Origin: Stenogyne calaminthoides | Lineage: Eukaryota > Streptophyta > Magnoliopsida > Lamiales > Lamiaceae | DNA length: 64,000 nucleotides | Direction of reading: 5' to 3' | Assembly (NCBI GenBank): GCA_037126765.1 | Contig: JBBCBC010000009.1 | Location: 28,852,870-28,916,869, forward strand | Shown: positions 9,835 through 22,460 of the stretch, piece by piece | Layout: every line of letters starts with the position of its first letter | Position numbering within the stretch: the first letter of the stretch is position 1 | Notes under the pieces: model-generated | Seen by the model: only the letters and a program-made list of their open reading frames with translations | Database searches by the model: none | What the model was told of the DNA's origin: nothing | Translations under genes and position numbers: made by a program

Positions 9835-11810
9835 TGTTGGTCCCGGTGAAAACGAGTCTTACACGTGTATGGGGGGGAATACACGTGTTCAGTGATTTTA
9901 AAACTTTTTTTTCTTCTTCGAGGTCACTTTTGGGTCGATAATCTCAAGATTAGGTTCGAGAAGCACAGATCGCTTCCGAGTCAAAGTTCATCGAGACAGT
10001 GATCCCGGTCGCTTTCAGATACCTCGGATAATCCCAACCGAATCTCGAGTGTCGAGAGATCTGAGTTGCTTGGATCGATAACTAACTTCTTCAATCTTAG
10101 AAGAGAATTCGGTTTGATAACTATCTGTTCTAGCTACTCGATCGTCGCGGAATGGTTGTACTTAGATTATACTCGTTTTTAAGCTTTTTTGAAAAACCTT
10201 CCTTTATGAAATAGTGATTATCTTTGTGATTCACTTATGCAACTTCGGTGGATTGATTCCAACTGAATATCGATTGAAAAGTTTGCTTTCAAAATCGTCG
10301 TCAATGCAACGGATATAAGCAAAGATAAGGAAAGCAATAAAGAACACAACAATTATAGTGGTTCGTAGACTCAAGCTCCTACGCCCACTCTCTCCGACTC
10401 TTGAGAGAAATTCACTATCAACTTCGAGCTTTCGACTACCTCGTAGTTTACTTACTCAAATCGTACGAAGTTTTTTCGACTACTCCACGTAGTTTACTTA
10501 CTCAACCCGACCTTAAGTTTTTTCGACTACCTCGTAGTTTATTTTACTCAATCACACACAAGCTTTCGGACTACCTCCGAGCTTACTAACTTCTCCTCTA
10601 GAGTTTTTTCGACTACTCCGTGGTTTACTAACTCTTTACAACTCTACTCACCAACAAAACACACTCCAACTACCTTCTCAAGGGTTTGGGGTTTCTTGGT
10701 TGGTTTCAACTAGGATGAGATATCCTTTACAATGAAGCACAATGCAAAGGTTTAGGATATCTCGACTAAGCTTTTGATAAATCTTATCAAGCTAGGCTTA
10801 GTAAAGTGAGCTCTCTTCAATATAGAAGCACTTGGGAAATTCAAGGTATTTCGAAAGTGCTTTAACTTTTGCAAGAATAAGTTTGAGCTCTTGAGTTGCG
10901 TGATAAATTTCCGTAACCTTACAATGTAGAGGGTCACCAAAGATTTATAGGCATACACCAAGGTTACTCTTGAAAACTATCCTCTTGAGAGATAGCCGTG
11001 AGTTCCTCTTATGGTGTGTGAAACGGCTATATTTAGGGTCCTAAACTCCCTAACACTTTCTAGGCAATAGTCTTTTTCATGTAGCTGGTCTTCACTTTTT
11101 GCGATCTGGAACTTTCGTGACATCCGACATCTTTTTTTTCAGCCGCCCATCCTTTGTCGATTGTCGGTATGGTACAAATGTCGTCTTCCTCTTTTTGACT
11201 TTTGTCTTGATTAAAAGGTAGACACCTTCAACGACTCTTTTGGTTACAAACTCGAGTTTGATATAACCTTAACAACACTTCGACTTAGTTCCTTTTATGC
11301 GCATTTGAATGTCTTGGCAATATCTATCTTTCTAAGGCATTGCGTTTCTCTCATGATTGCATCCTTCGGATAGATATATTGATTGCCTCGGATCATTCGA
11401 GTTCATATCGAAGCTTCGATTACATTCGAAGTCTTGATAGAATTTTGTGCTTCGATATTCTTGATCTTGATTTCTCGATCTTGATCTTGCGTCTTTGTGA
11501 GTCTTCGAGTCTTGTGGTCTTCCGAGTCTTCGTGGTCTTCCGAGTCTTTGATTTATCTCGACCGATATATCGAGTCTTTTATGCCGAGTCTTCGTTCTCG
11601 ATTTATCTTGAATCTTCAGAGACTTTGAACCTATCCTGAACTATATCTCACGACTATACATTTTGCGAGATAACATCCTCAATACTCTAATAACCGAATC
11701 CTCGACTCAACTATCAAGATCATTTCGAACATGTCATACTTAGGGGTTTTGGGATCTTAATCAAAATCATATAATCTTTTATTAAATTCATCTCCCAACA
11801 ATTTCCCTTT
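9835..11810 (-). mobile_element. 3' LTR of element B
   Basis: 1,976 bp, TGTTGGTCCC to CCCAACA on the plus strand. It contains five copies of a roughly 43-bp repeat (10433-10640), a minus-strand TATA box CTATAAAT at 10943-10950, and a stretch of GAGTCTT repeats (11440-11600). It matches 22461-24410 along its length, with differences concentrated at CAG/CTG sites. Confidence 0.93.
10433..10640 (-). repeat. Five tandem ~43-bp repeats in element B LTR
   Basis: Each unit carries the string TTTTTCGACTACnnCGTAG followed by TTTACTNACTCAA or a variant. The same array is at 23051-23265 (B 5' LTR), 35971-36181 and 46463-46653 (C LTRs). It lies downstream of the TATA box in transcription order, so it is likely in R/U5 and part of the RNA leader. 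Confidence 0.7.
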
Positions 11811-11824
11811 TTATGATGCCAAAA
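11811..11824 (-). promoter_or_regulatory. Polypurine tract of element B
   Basis: Reverse complement reads AAAAAGGGAAAT before the LTR start TGTTGGGAGATG. It is a two-G-shorter version of the tract in elements A and C. Confidence 0.75.
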
Positions 11825-12244
11825 CCTATCTTGTTTACAAAAAAAAAAAAATAACCTATACTCGTGTTTCAGGTTTATTCTATTACAAGATTGGTTGTCT
11901 CCCAACTATTTAGATCGAGAGAATCTCCCAACAATTTGAGTTTCTCAACAGGTTTAATCATATATCAAATTTTTTCAAGAATGAATCTCTTTAACTAGTT
12001 CATTACCAAATACTTAAACAATTTCCCTCTTATCAGCATACAATCAGTTTAGAGACATTCATTCAGCATATCAAAATAAAGACATGTAAATAAGATAATG
12101 AGATATTATCTTTTGAGCATAATGATAAATCTTCATTGATGATAAGTATACCTTTACAGATTACAATGAATTTATCAAACAAAATCAAAAAAGACAAAAT
12201 TTAAAGATTACAGAGTCTTCTGAGTTCTTCTGTCTTCAGTCTTT
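11825..12244 (-). other. 3' untranslated stretch of element B
   Basis: AT-rich sequence between the aORF end and the purine tract, with no coding frame. It matches the stretch 44931-45246 of element C, including a region reading TAATACACTTATC-like on the element strand. Confidence 0.55.
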
Positions 12245-12256
12245 AGATTCGGCTCT

Positions 12257-13976
12257 TCAGTTTGCTTCATTTTCCACTTCATCAGCTGGTACCTCCAGGT
12301 TGAACATTCCGAAAAATCTTTTCTTCAGCTCATTCCTCTCTTTGATGATGTCCGGGTTGTTCCCTGTTAATCCCAACTGACCAGCATACTGAGCAATTTC
12401 TTGCGTAATGGCCTTCTCATTTACCAAGCCATTACCAAGTCTTGGAGGAGGATAGGAATATGGATCAGGGGCTACTATCTGTACTCCACCTTCATCCGCA
12501 AGGTTAATCCAGCCTTGGAGATACTTTGGATAGAAGGTTAAAAGATATTCAATGAAAGCTTCGTTCTGATCTGAGCCTTCCCCTCTCCATTCCCTGAGAA
12601 CATCGTAATTGAACCAGAAGGTTCTCTTCACTTCTTCCCACATGTCGTTGAGTTTAATGGGCATCCATTTATCAATGTGGGGCCACTTAAGCGCTTTCGA
12701 TGTTCCCTTCCTCTTGCTCGCAAATCTCCTGAAATCACTCCTTCGCTTCTGCTCTTCGTCTATCTTCTTTCTGATCACAGACGCTCCTGAGATCGAAGCA
12801 GCAGCTTTCTTAGCTTGTTCTTTTTGGAGTGTCTTCAGAGCATCTCTGGTGTTGAAGACTTTCTTCTGAGGTTGAGACTCAGATTCTTCTGCATCTTCAT
12901 CATCCAGAATCAGCTTTCTCTGGATTGGCTTAGAAGCCTTCGTGATGCTTGCTTCTGAGGTTGAACAACGCCCGAGGCTTTCCTCTTCATAGGCAGTTCA
13001 GCACCAGCCTGGCTTGTTCCAACCTTAGTTCTAGCACTTAGTTTCTCTCTTGCAACCTCAAGCATGGTTTGCTCAGAAACTCGAGTGTAGATGGGCTTCT
13101 CCACTTGAGCAAATTTCAATTTCTCAGTAGCTTCGACTTCTTTTAAGGCTTTGGCTAGATTGTACATTTCAGCATCTTTTTGAGCCTTCTTTTCCAAGGT
13201 ACGTGCCATGAACTTCCCGAGGTCTTCACCTTTTTTTCCCCCCTTCTTGGCACCGTAATTTGGAAGAAGTCAGAGAGAGCTGTGTCCATGTGATATCTTG
13301 CTCTTTGCTCATGGCCGGATCTCTCCCGCTAACCGATCTTGCTCATCTTCCATTCTCCCGATGTGGTTCTTAGCCACGATAGTTCTTCAGAGATATGTGG
13401 GCAAAGCGGCGGAGAGTGCATCTTTAAGCATCTGGTCATCTTGGTCATGAGCATTGAGCTCATTTCCTCAACAGCAGATTTGATCAAGACCTCATTTTTT
13501 CTCGCTAGTTTCACCTCTAGAAATTCAGTCGATTCCTGGTGCTTCTGTTTCATTTCAGCACTTAACTCTGCGTTGACTCCCTCCAGCTTTGCATTCAGCT
13601 TTTCTTCCATGGAGGTCATCTGATTGGTCAGAGTGTTTTGTATCTGCACCAGTTCTGAAGAATGGCTAAGACCTTCCATTGTCTGAGCTTGATTGACCAA
13701 TGTTTCTTCCATCTGAGCAATTTTGATCGCCATTGGCTCAATCTTCTCAAGTTTCTCCATTACGGGAGTGAGATCAATCTCAGCAGCCTTCTGCACCTTC
13801 TGTGCTGTTTGATCATCCTGAGTTCCAGCTTCATCCTGAGCTCCGGTCTCCAATTGAGCCTCAGTCTGTTTATCAGACAATTCAGAATTAAAGATAGTAC
13901 TTTCAGTAACTTTGGCATATTTGTTAATAGTGCCAAAAGATACTGAAAGAGTGCTAGCCGATCCGAGGTTGATCAA
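12257..13976 (-). pseudogene. Element B aORF, C-terminal half
   Basis: Three open segments on the minus strand. 13976-13329 is rich in heptads (MEKLEKIEPMAIKIAQMEE and following), a strong coiled-coil candidate. 13209-12910 is Lys/Glu-rich. 12778-12257 holds the C-terminal domain with WPHIDKWMPIKLNDMWEEV, FIEYLLTFYPKYLQGW and YPPPRLGNG. The last block aligns with the end of the element A aORF: F-x-x-(W/Y)-L-x-T-x-YP-x-(F/Y)-x-Q, then a Pro-rich end. Segments lie in different frames; the joins are at CAG/CTG-rich places. Function unknown. Confidence 0.7.
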
Positions 13977-15827
13977 AGAATGAAGTCTCTTTTTCCATTT
14001 GAGACCCGATCCTCAAAGATCTCTCGTTGGTCCCCATCTCCATCTTTGGATTTGTCTCCTGCTGCTCGGGGCACCAACTTCGGGTTGTTCTCTTCTCGAC
14101 TAGCTTCCTCTCGGAACCAGCTCATCAAAATCGGAATTTTTCATCACGAGCTTTGTCTTCTTCGAACCACGAGAAGTCGGTTAGGAAATTTATCTCTCTC
14201 ATTCCACCAGTCTTCCCTCTCGAATGCAAAGAATGTCAAGCATCTCGGGAAGAGTTTGATTGAGGATATACAGACGGTCGTCCTTAATCAAGAAAAATAT
14301 CTTCTTGATCGGGGGTATGAAATTTGAGCTCGGGGTATCGATCAGGATGAACCGTTCCCCTTGCTCCTCCATTCGCCTTTCCACCTCGCCCTTCTTCCAT
14401 CTCGGGCTCTTCGGTTCAAGAGAAACACGCTAAGGGATCAATAAAGTAGATCACTCTGGAGCTCCTCGAGAATATTTTGCTCCTGAGCCTCGATAGTGTC
14501 TGAAGTTTGTGCATTCAGTCCTCGGTTTGCATCTGAGTGGGTTCCGAGGGCTGAGTGGCATATCCTCGGTTTGAGTCGAGTTGGCTCGTCTGTGCGGAGA
14601 GCTCCGCACATCTTGGATCTACTACGGTGACTCTTCTCCACGAGCCTGCTTCCGAGGTAGGTATCTCTGAGGTCATGAGCTTTTTTAAAAATTTCTCAGA
14701 AATTTTATCAGTCTCGAAGTGATGTCTCGAGCACCTCGGAGAAGACACCCGGGCCTCGATCCCGGCCTCCGGAGATAACTTTGAGCCAACACTTGTAATG
14801 GCGAACTTTGAGTGGTTTTGTCTTGTGTTGTATCTCCTCAGAATCCTTTGCTACGCCGTCGGTGAGAACCACCAATCTTCGCGTTTTGGAGCAAGTAAAG
14901 ATTCTTCCGTTTCATCATTTTTGCTCCTTGCTCCATTTTTGCCTCCAATGGAACCTTCCCCTCGGTTTGTTGGGTCTTTTCTCTCAGTGCGGCCGCGAAG
15001 GTGATTCTACCTTCTTTTTTCTTTTCCCTCGAATGGGCTCGCTTTCTTCACAACAAATGGGTTTGAAGAGAATTTTTGTTTTAGGGAATGGGGTTGAATT
15101 GGCAAAGATATCCTCCTCCTCTCGGCACATCTCCAAAATATAAGCAATTTTGGTGGCATGGTGGATCTTGCCTTTCATCATGATTGTCCCATTGACCCTT
15201 TTTATGACCTTGGCTTGCCCCTTCACCATCTGAATTAAGAAGTTCAGCCAGTTGAAGTCAGTGGTAGGAGATGCCTCGATCGCAGCCATCAATCTGAGCT
15301 TCGGGGTACTAATCTGCTCAAAACTCCCCGCAAGACTCATGATGCATTTGCTCACAATATCCATCAAAGACACGATATTGTGGCTTTAGATGCCTCTTAT
15401 TCAATGTAAGCCTCAAATTTCACAGATTCTCAAAGAATCCTATCAAGGTACTCCTCGCTTCTCTACCCACATATACATCGCAGATCCTTTCCTCTATCAC
15501 GAGTTCAAACACATCGTTCAGATTTTTCGGAATTATGCACAAATCCCTCTCAAAATCGACGTATTTTGATGAATGCTCTAAATGTGATGTGGTAATCGAA
15601 GAATGCATACCATCTTCTTCATCTATTCTCAAATTATAGATGAATTCGATTACCTTTTTGCGAACTCTGGATGGTCTGGCCATGACTAGATGGGTGAGTT
15701 TGCTTGATCGGATCATATGCAGAGCCTCCTCTTCTGGCTTTGAGTTGTTTGTGTTTTCGAGTGAGACAATGAACTCGTACCACGGCTTGTTGGTTATGGC
15801 TAATTTCTCGAACAAGGTTGGGGCCAT
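13977..15827 (-). pseudogene. Element B aORF, N-terminal half
   Basis: The start chosen is the ATG at 15827 (MAPTLFEKLAITNKPWYEF), which is in the same position relative to the TATA box as the ATG of element C. The frame from there runs to 15420 and includes VIEFIYNLRIDEEDG and IPKNLNDVFELV, matching EFLYNLRKDEDD and DNDLRRIFGL of element A. The next block (15373-14984) has LMDIVSKCIMSLAGSF and LMAAIEASPTTDFNWLNFLI, matching the A segment with LFEIVQNVILCL and DVDWLGMF. 14983-13977 should hold the low-complexity centre but is too broken to read. Known of the family: such ORFs after pol occur in SIRE-like elements; their role is unsettled. Confidence 0.7.
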
Positions 15828-15954
15828 TTTAGAGATTGATTTAAGAATTTGAAGCTTTAGGGTTTGGAGATTTTCGGGCAAAAGGATTTTTTGATTGCAG
15901 AGGATTTGGGAACGAAGGGTTTGATAAACCTTTGGCTTGAATGGCTTAAAGGGG

Positions 15955-15963
15955 TATATATAG
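15955..15963 (-). promoter_or_regulatory. Internal TATA box of element B aORF
   Basis: CTATATATA on the minus strand, 128-136 bases before the aORF ATG at 15827. A telo-box (AAACCCTAAAGC) lies in the leader at 15854-15865. Element C has the same arrangement. Confidence 0.5.
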
Positions 15964-16489
15964 CCGAGATCGTGGAGGATCGTGTGGGTTAGGTGAGAAA
16001 ACAACGGTTGAGATTAATCTCCGATTAATCGGGTATATCTGAACCGACGATCTCTAAAAAAGTAAGCCGCCAAAACATCCTCATTGGTCATTAATTAAGC
16101 AGAGAGCATTAAATGATCGTATGACCTTCTTGGAATATGAAACGATCCCCAAAAAAACATTCCTCGGGTGTTTTGTATTTATTCGAATGATTACCGAAGT
16201 TTTACTTGAGCAATAAATGAGTCGCATGAGTCTTTACTTCTTCGGACCAATTTCCCTCTCGGTCTTTATCGAGTACTAATCTTGATAAAATGTCAAGATA
16301 ATATCGAAGTAATTGAATGGGTTCAAAGATACTATCGAAAGTATTGTCCTTCAAGAACTGAAGTTTTTCTTGAGACTCGCCCAAAAAGATTTCCATTTTA
16401 TCCCGAGTTTTAAGTAGAATTTCGAGAAACCTTCATGCATCCGAAAAATCTTCAAATTTTCGGTTTTACTCTATACACTGGTTCTAACA
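15964..16489 (-). other. Spacer between pol and aORF of element B
   Basis: No gene is visible. The sequence matches 42656-43162 of element C, including the region just upstream of the TATA box. Together with A, this shows the spacer is a stable part of these elements. Confidence 0.5.
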
Positions 16490-16875
16490 TCCCTAATTCA
16501 ACCGAAAGTTCCGAAATCTTGATTGACCAAAGGTTTAGTCAAGATATCACTCTTTGCCTATCAAGATGAATTTTCTCCATCCTTATGTCCTTTTTCTCGA
16601 CATGATCTCGATGAAGTGATGTCGATATCCACATGCTTGCATCGGTGTGCAATAATGGATTTTGTGAAATAGCAATGGCACTATTATTTGTCACAAAATA
16701 TTGGTACTTCATTGGCTTCAACTTTATAATCCCTCAATTGTTGTCCGAGCAAAGAATGCATGGGTACGCAACTTCCTCGCAGACCATGTATTAAACTTTC
16801 AATAGATCTTTGGTTGCATCGAGGTGCTTTTTTTGAAAACCAAGATATCACTTGCTTCCTAGAAATTGACAAGTT
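16490..16875 (-). pseudogene. Element B RNase H domain
   Basis: Minus-strand fragments include the ISWFSKK-like stretch, LGQQLRDYKVEANEVPIFCD, NNSAIAISQNPLLH, DHVEKKDIRMEKIHLDRQR and a LSVELGML-like end. These match the RNase H of elements A and C. Several frame breaks are present. Confidence 0.8.
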
Positions 16876-16978
16876 CTGTTGTGGACTTCGTCATCCAATT
16901 CTACAACCTCCATAATCAAAGACATCGAGTAACCAGTTAATTCAAGGTTATCATCATTTGGATACCATAATCCTCTAT

Positions 16979-17925
16979 TCAACGTGCCCTTAAGATATCT
17001 CGGTATCTTTTGGCGGCCTCCATGTGACTAGTCTTAGGATTAGCTTGGTATTCGCACATATCCCAACAACAAATGTTATATCCGCCTACTTGTCGTGAGA
17101 TAGAGCAATGATCCAATGATTCCTCTATAATCAAAAGATGATTCACCGATTTGCCTTCCGAATCGGGATCCATCTTGTAGTTAGTATTCATAGGAATCCT
17201 AATCGCATTGCAATTTTGTACACCATATTTGCAATCGGATCTCGGTGTACTTTTGCCCTCGTTGATGAATATTCCTTCCTTTGATTGTTTCACTTGAAGT
17301 CCTAGAAAGAAATTCATCTCTCCCATCATTGACATCTCAAACTTGCTTTTCATCGGTGTTGAAAACTTTTCACACGGTGATGGTTTGGAGATCCAAAAAT
17401 GATGTCATCAACATATATCTCGAACTAGTAAGATATCTTCCCCATCCTCTATCCCGAACAAAGTTCTATCAACATTCCATTTGACAAAACCATGGTCAAG
17501 AAGAAAACGAGAAAGAGTATCATACTATGCTGCGGTGCTTGCTTAAGACCATACAAAGCTTTTTTCGAGCACTCAGAACTTGGTCATTCTGTTTGAAACC
17601 AGGAGGTTGTTCCACATAAACCTCTTCTTTAAGCACACCGCTCGTAAATGCACTTTTCACATCCATTTGATAGGTGTGAACTTCATGTGGCAAAAAGATA
17701 TGCAAGAAACAATCGATGGCTTCTAGTCTTGCAACAGCAAAAGGTTTCATCATAATCCAAGCCTTCTTCTTGGGAATAACCTTGTGCAACTAGCCTTGCC
17801 TTGTTTCTTACAATGTTGTTGTTTTCATCTATTTTATTCTTGAAAACCCACTTGGTTCCAATGACATTGTGCCTTTCTAGTCTATCTACTAGCTCCCATA
17901 CTTCATTCCTTGAGAATTGATTCAA
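16979..17925 (-). pseudogene. Element B reverse transcriptase
   Basis: Minus-strand fragments in order: SRNEVWELVDRLERHNVIGT, KWVFKNKIDENNNIVRNKAR, GLDYDETF, QMDVKSAFTSGVLKEEVYV, QPPGFKQNDQV, then YVDD at 17402-17413, GEMNFFLGLQVKQSKEGIF and MNTNYKMDPDSEGKS. Catalytic motifs are present but the frame is broken at least four times. The same motifs in C (41180-42170) are broken at different points. Confidence 0.88.
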
Positions 17926-18640
17926 ATTTCATTCTTGATAAAGAAGAATCCAATAAGAATCTTGTAGAGCTTCACCAATCTCAAAGAGTTCTTTTCTCCG
18001 AAAGGAAGCAAAGAGAATAGTGCACTCTCACCATGGAACCTTCTTGTCTTAACACCTTGGTTAGATCACCCACAACTGATTTGTAGGATGACTATCTAAC
18101 CATTTCCTTCTTGATGTTCCCCTTCAATAATATCCTCAACATTTGAAATGTTAGGTTCGCTTAAATCAACAAACTCGGGGAACAACAGAAAAGGAAAGAG
18201 AATCATCTTCCTCGTGGGAAATTCTATTGAGAACATTGTCGAGAGACATTTGTTCCCCTTTGGTCGATAGATTAGAAATTGCCTCATTTGTGACCACATC
18301 TTCATTGGCATCACATACCGAGTCCGAATCGGTGTCTGCTCAGATTGGTCACCTTTGGAGTGTTGGTTTTTCCGAGGCTCACCATCCCGAAGTTCCATTT
18401 CAACTTCTTTATTCGAGTCCGAGTCACCCAATCATAGAATGTGACCGACTTCTTCTTTTTTCAGTTCGATTGGATGATTTATCTTTTCTGTTTGGGCTTA
18501 ACCGGTGATCCTCTTAGTCGGTTCACCGCGATCATGTTCTGTTTTTTCCGAACACAAATAGATTCATCAAAAACAACATGAGGTGTTTCCTCCACAATAA
18601 AGTCCTCCATTTGTAAACTCGAAGCTTTTATTGACTTGAG
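17926..18640 (-). pseudogene. Element B integrase-RT linker
   Basis: Acidic and Ser-rich low-complexity linker corresponding to 40640-41180 of element C. Short open stretches only (for example 18431-18096). It carries no domain. Confidence 0.5.
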
Positions 18641-19369
18641 AATATCCTAAGAATATTCCTTCATCGCCTTTTACTATCAAAAGTTTTCAACCGATCTTTA
18701 CCATTATTGTGTATGAAACACTTGCAACCAAACACACGAAAAGAAAGAAACAAGAGGCTTCCTTTCATTCCAAAGCTCATAAGGTGTTTTGCCTTGACTC
18801 TTGGTCAACATGGATGCGTTTTCGAGAGTAGCATCCAAGTGTTGATTGATTCACAAAATTTCAAAATCTTTTAGGAATATCGCCTTTAGCTATCATAGTC
18901 CTTGCGAACTTCTTTTCGAGTCCTGTTCCTCCTTTCAAAGAACACCATTCGTTGAGGGGTCCTTACGGTGATGTTTATGTGAAATTCCATTCTCCTGACA
19001 ATAATCGGATATGTGATATGATTTATGAATTCAGTTCCTTTGTCGATCTCGATTTTGACCACACTCGATTTTTCTCAATATCGAGCCTTTTCAAGAATTA
19101 TGGCAACTTTTATTCGAGTCTCTTTTTCTTGAGTAAGAATATGACCCAAGTATATATCTCGAGTAGTCATCAACTACTACCAATGTGTATTTCCTGCCAT
19201 TAGTGCTTACAGGTGTTATAGGACCAAAGAGATCCATATGCAAAAGCTGAAGTATTCTCTCAGTAGAAACTTCTACTTTGCTTTTAAATGATGCTTTAGC
19301 TTGTTTTCCTTTTTGACATGCATCACAAATGTGTTCCTTACTGAACACTTCATTAGGCAACCCTCTCAC
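18641..19369 (-). pseudogene. Element B integrase
   Basis: The minus strand encodes KEHICDACQKGKQAKASF, LLHMDLFGPITPVSTNGRKY and VVVDDYSRY (first catalytic Asp region) from 19369 down to 19091. Further down are the C-terminal markers, including GKTPYELW at 18771-18795. The core between is frameshifted. Inserts cDNA into the genome in active relatives. Confidence 0.85.
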
Positions 19370-19374
19370 AAGAG

Positions 19375-19880
19375 CTAATCTTGCAACTTGTTCAGGGTTT
19401 TGAAATTTAGGTGATTCATTCTTTTATGCCATAACCAACTGGTATCTGTGGAACTTTTAGCAACTAAACATGTATCTTTAGGAGTTGAACTCCAACCAGC
19501 AAGATGCACATTCCCTTTTCTTGTACCAGTCAGTAATATTTTATGTGATGTATCATCTTTCACAAAACATAAGTTCTTGGAGAACTCAACATTGAAACCC
19601 TTATCACATAATTGGCTAATTGAAAGCAAATTATGCTTCAATCCAGATACATATGAAACACCATGGATATGAACTGAGTCGATCTCCAAAGTTCCATATC
19701 CTTGATGCGTCCTTGGAGTTATCTCCAAAAGTGATATCATGGGCCTCTTTTGTTCAACATAGTCATTGAGCATCTTCTTGAATCTGTCATATGTCTTGAG
19801 CATCCACCGTCAAGATACCATACTTCATGAGCTTTTTTTTCATCTCTGCTTTCATCGGTGCCATGTGATCTTTCATCAAT
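19375..19880 (-). pseudogene. Element B protease and GAG-pre-integrase region
   Basis: The minus strand carries the aspartic protease signature WYLDGGCSRH at about 19830-19800. It is followed by GYGTLEIDSVHIHGVSYVSG, LKHNLLSISQLCDKGFNVEF and SWLWHKRMNHLNFKTLNKL. The last is the HxxxHxxxC-type zinc-binding segment that precedes integrase. The region 19803-19375 is open for 142 codons. Confidence 0.87.
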
Positions 19881-20049
19881 TTAGTGCCCTTGTTTTCCTC
19901 CGAAAAAATGCAGATCAATTCTTAGATACCAATTTTGTGTAGGGTCCTACAAGGTTAGATGTACCTTTCGGAATCCAAATTTTCCTGACAACTCTAATCA
20001 CTTTAGAGTGGCTAATTTGTCTTCCATAAACATCAACATACACATCTAC

Positions 20050-22322
20050 TACTACGGGGGTGCCTTAGCAACTTTACGTGTATGTGTCTTTAGCTTTAGC
20101 ATGAACATGGGCTTTTGAATTCTTCTTTGGTTCGGGCCTTTTGTTCGGATCTTTGGGCTTTTGTCTTGGGTCTAAATCTTTGTTGACTCGGGTTGAGATA
20201 ACCTTTACCTTTAGGCAAGTGAGGTTCGGGTTGTCTATCTTTGAAACTGGGTCTTTTCGATTATCGAGGACTTGGTCTCTTGATTGAGAATGTCTCTGAA
20301 AGTGTTTCTCATCGAGGATTCCTCCCGATGGTTCAATGTGGAGCCTTTCAGATTTGCATTCTTAACTTCGAGGCTTTGAAGTACTGGCTTGAAACTTTTC
20401 AATCGATCGCTTTCGGGTTTTCTAGCCTTCTGCGGTTTGGGCTTTCTAACCGATCATTCGTTTTTTCAAGCCCATAGGTCCTTTTCCTTGTCTACAACCT
20501 TGGGCATTACTTGACTTGAAGTGTAGGTGCCATCGGTTTTACAAAGATAGTCTTCTTGCTACATGATGCAAAGATTCGGATGACCTTGTGAGGTTCCCCA
20601 GAGTGTATCCCAATCCGGTTTTTATAGTGGCAGATCTCTGGTAACTCAATTTCATCTATCACATTAGATGCTTTATTCAATAGAGTTAACTTCTTACATG
20701 CACTATCCTCACGATTCTGTAGAGTTTTATGCTTCTCGGAGAGGTCATTGAACTTCGATTCGATTAGTGAATCTCTTCAAATGGATTTCTCTAGCTTTTT
20801 CGATTAGGGACATTATCAACTTCTCTTTCTTCGAGAGTTGTACTTTCGTAACATCCATTCATCAAGAGCTCCCATTAATTGAGAAGTGATCTCGGTTTTA
20901 CTAGAGTCTTTCCATTTTAGATTTTCAAAGATTCGATTCCTTATTACGCTCTTGAGTTTTATTTAGCGATCCTTGCAAAACAAAGATAGTCCTTCATCGA
21001 TTCTCAAAAAGAATCCATCAAAGTCAAAATGATTGTTTTCGGTGGAACTTGAAAACTCTTGTGCTAGTGTAGGAGCAACAATAGAGACGAGAAGAGTTTA
21101 CCTCCTCAATGGCCATCGAGACAGATGTCATCACTTTTCACCGTCCGAGAATATCTCATCTGAAGAGCTAGATCCATCCTCGAGTTTTCTTCTTCTCGCA
21201 ACCATGGCCTTTTTGCTTGAGAACTTCTCGGTCTCTTTTAGCTTGTCTTTCTCTTCTCTCCTTAGCACTCAACTCGGACAATCATCTTTGGAAGTGACCT
21301 TTCTTCCGCGCAGTTATAGCATCTGTTGGCATCATCATCCCGATCATTTTTTCTTCTTTGGACTTGGAGTCTTTTTTTTTTCGGATGAAGATCCTTGACT
21401 TTTCAGTCCTTCTTCTTACCGGTTGATCGTCCCTCGGGTTTCTTCCGGTACACTGTGGTTCTATAATAGCTTTTGTATTTTCCAAATCTACTATTAAGTC
21501 TGTCAAACCTCCTTGCCATCGGTGTCTTAGCTTATCCTCAAGCTCATCCTCGATGTTTGGCATGAGGGTTCTCGGACTCTCTAGTTTTTCTGTGTTTTAT
21601 CTTTGGCTTTTTAAAGCCACATTCTTACTCGATGAAGAATCATCTTTTTTGTCACCTTTTTGGATTTCTTATCAATTACAAATTCATAGGCTTTCATTTC
21701 GGAAGAAGACTTGTTGGTATGGCATTGAGCTAATGTTCTTGGTGTTTTCAATCACCATTTGCATGAATATCCTATTTCTTAGAAAGACCTCTAAGAATTT
21801 TCAATGCCACTTCTCTTTGTGGATATCTCTTTCCAAGTGCGTTTAGATCATTCATGATGCTAGTGAATCGACTTCCAATTTGTCTATTGATTCACCATCA
21901 TCCATTTAAAACCCATCAAACTTTCCAATTGCCTTTGAAAGTTTGTTTTCTTTTATATGATGATCGCGCCTTGGCACATAACAAGCCTAGTGTATCCCAT
22001 ATTTCTTAGAAGATTATTACGGTGAGAGATCATTCCCATCACACCATCATCAATTGTATTCAGATATAGTGTGTTTTTTGCAATGTAGTCTAGATTGACT
22101 AACTTTCTCTCCTCAGAGTTAGTTGGTCATCGACTTAGGAAATTTCGCTCTAGGATCAATTCTCTCTTCTTCGTAGCACAGGATTCACCACAAAGAAATT
22201 TGAATGGTCCTTGAGAAACCACTCTCCACATACGCTCATGTTTGGAATCTGAGATGAGCTGCATTCTCGATCTCCATAGATCATAGTTCTCATCGAGAAC
22301 ATGGGAAGTTTTTAGAAGACAT
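20050..22322 (-). pseudogene. Element B gag
   Basis: Starts at the ATG complement at 22320-22322 (MSSKNFPC), the same start as in element C (36894). Recognisable parts: the capsid-like region; the segment with LEDKLRHRWQGGLTDLIVDL (21563-21480), and a degraded CCHC zinc knuckle ending KKGHFQR at about 21320-21282. The C-terminal Lys/Ser-rich part lies between 21030 and 20050. Many frameshifts. Gag forms the virus-like particle and binds element RNA. Confidence 0.72.
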
Positions 22323-22442
22323 TTTTCCGATCTTTTGAAAAAAGAAAAAATTTCAAAGCAAATAAGATCAGTCGAGGATAGACCACAAGTATTTTTGAAA
22401 GTAAAACTTTGGTCAACACAACAAAGTGGTCAAGTTGAACCA

Positions 22443-22460
22443 CCGCTTTCCGATACCACT
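22443..22460 (-). promoter_or_regulatory. Primer-binding site of element B
   Basis: The minus strand reads AGTGGTATCGGAAAGCGG directly after the 5' LTR. It corresponds to TGGTATCAGAGCGG, complementary to the 3' end of initiator tRNA-Met, with the CAG altered. Confidence 0.82.
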
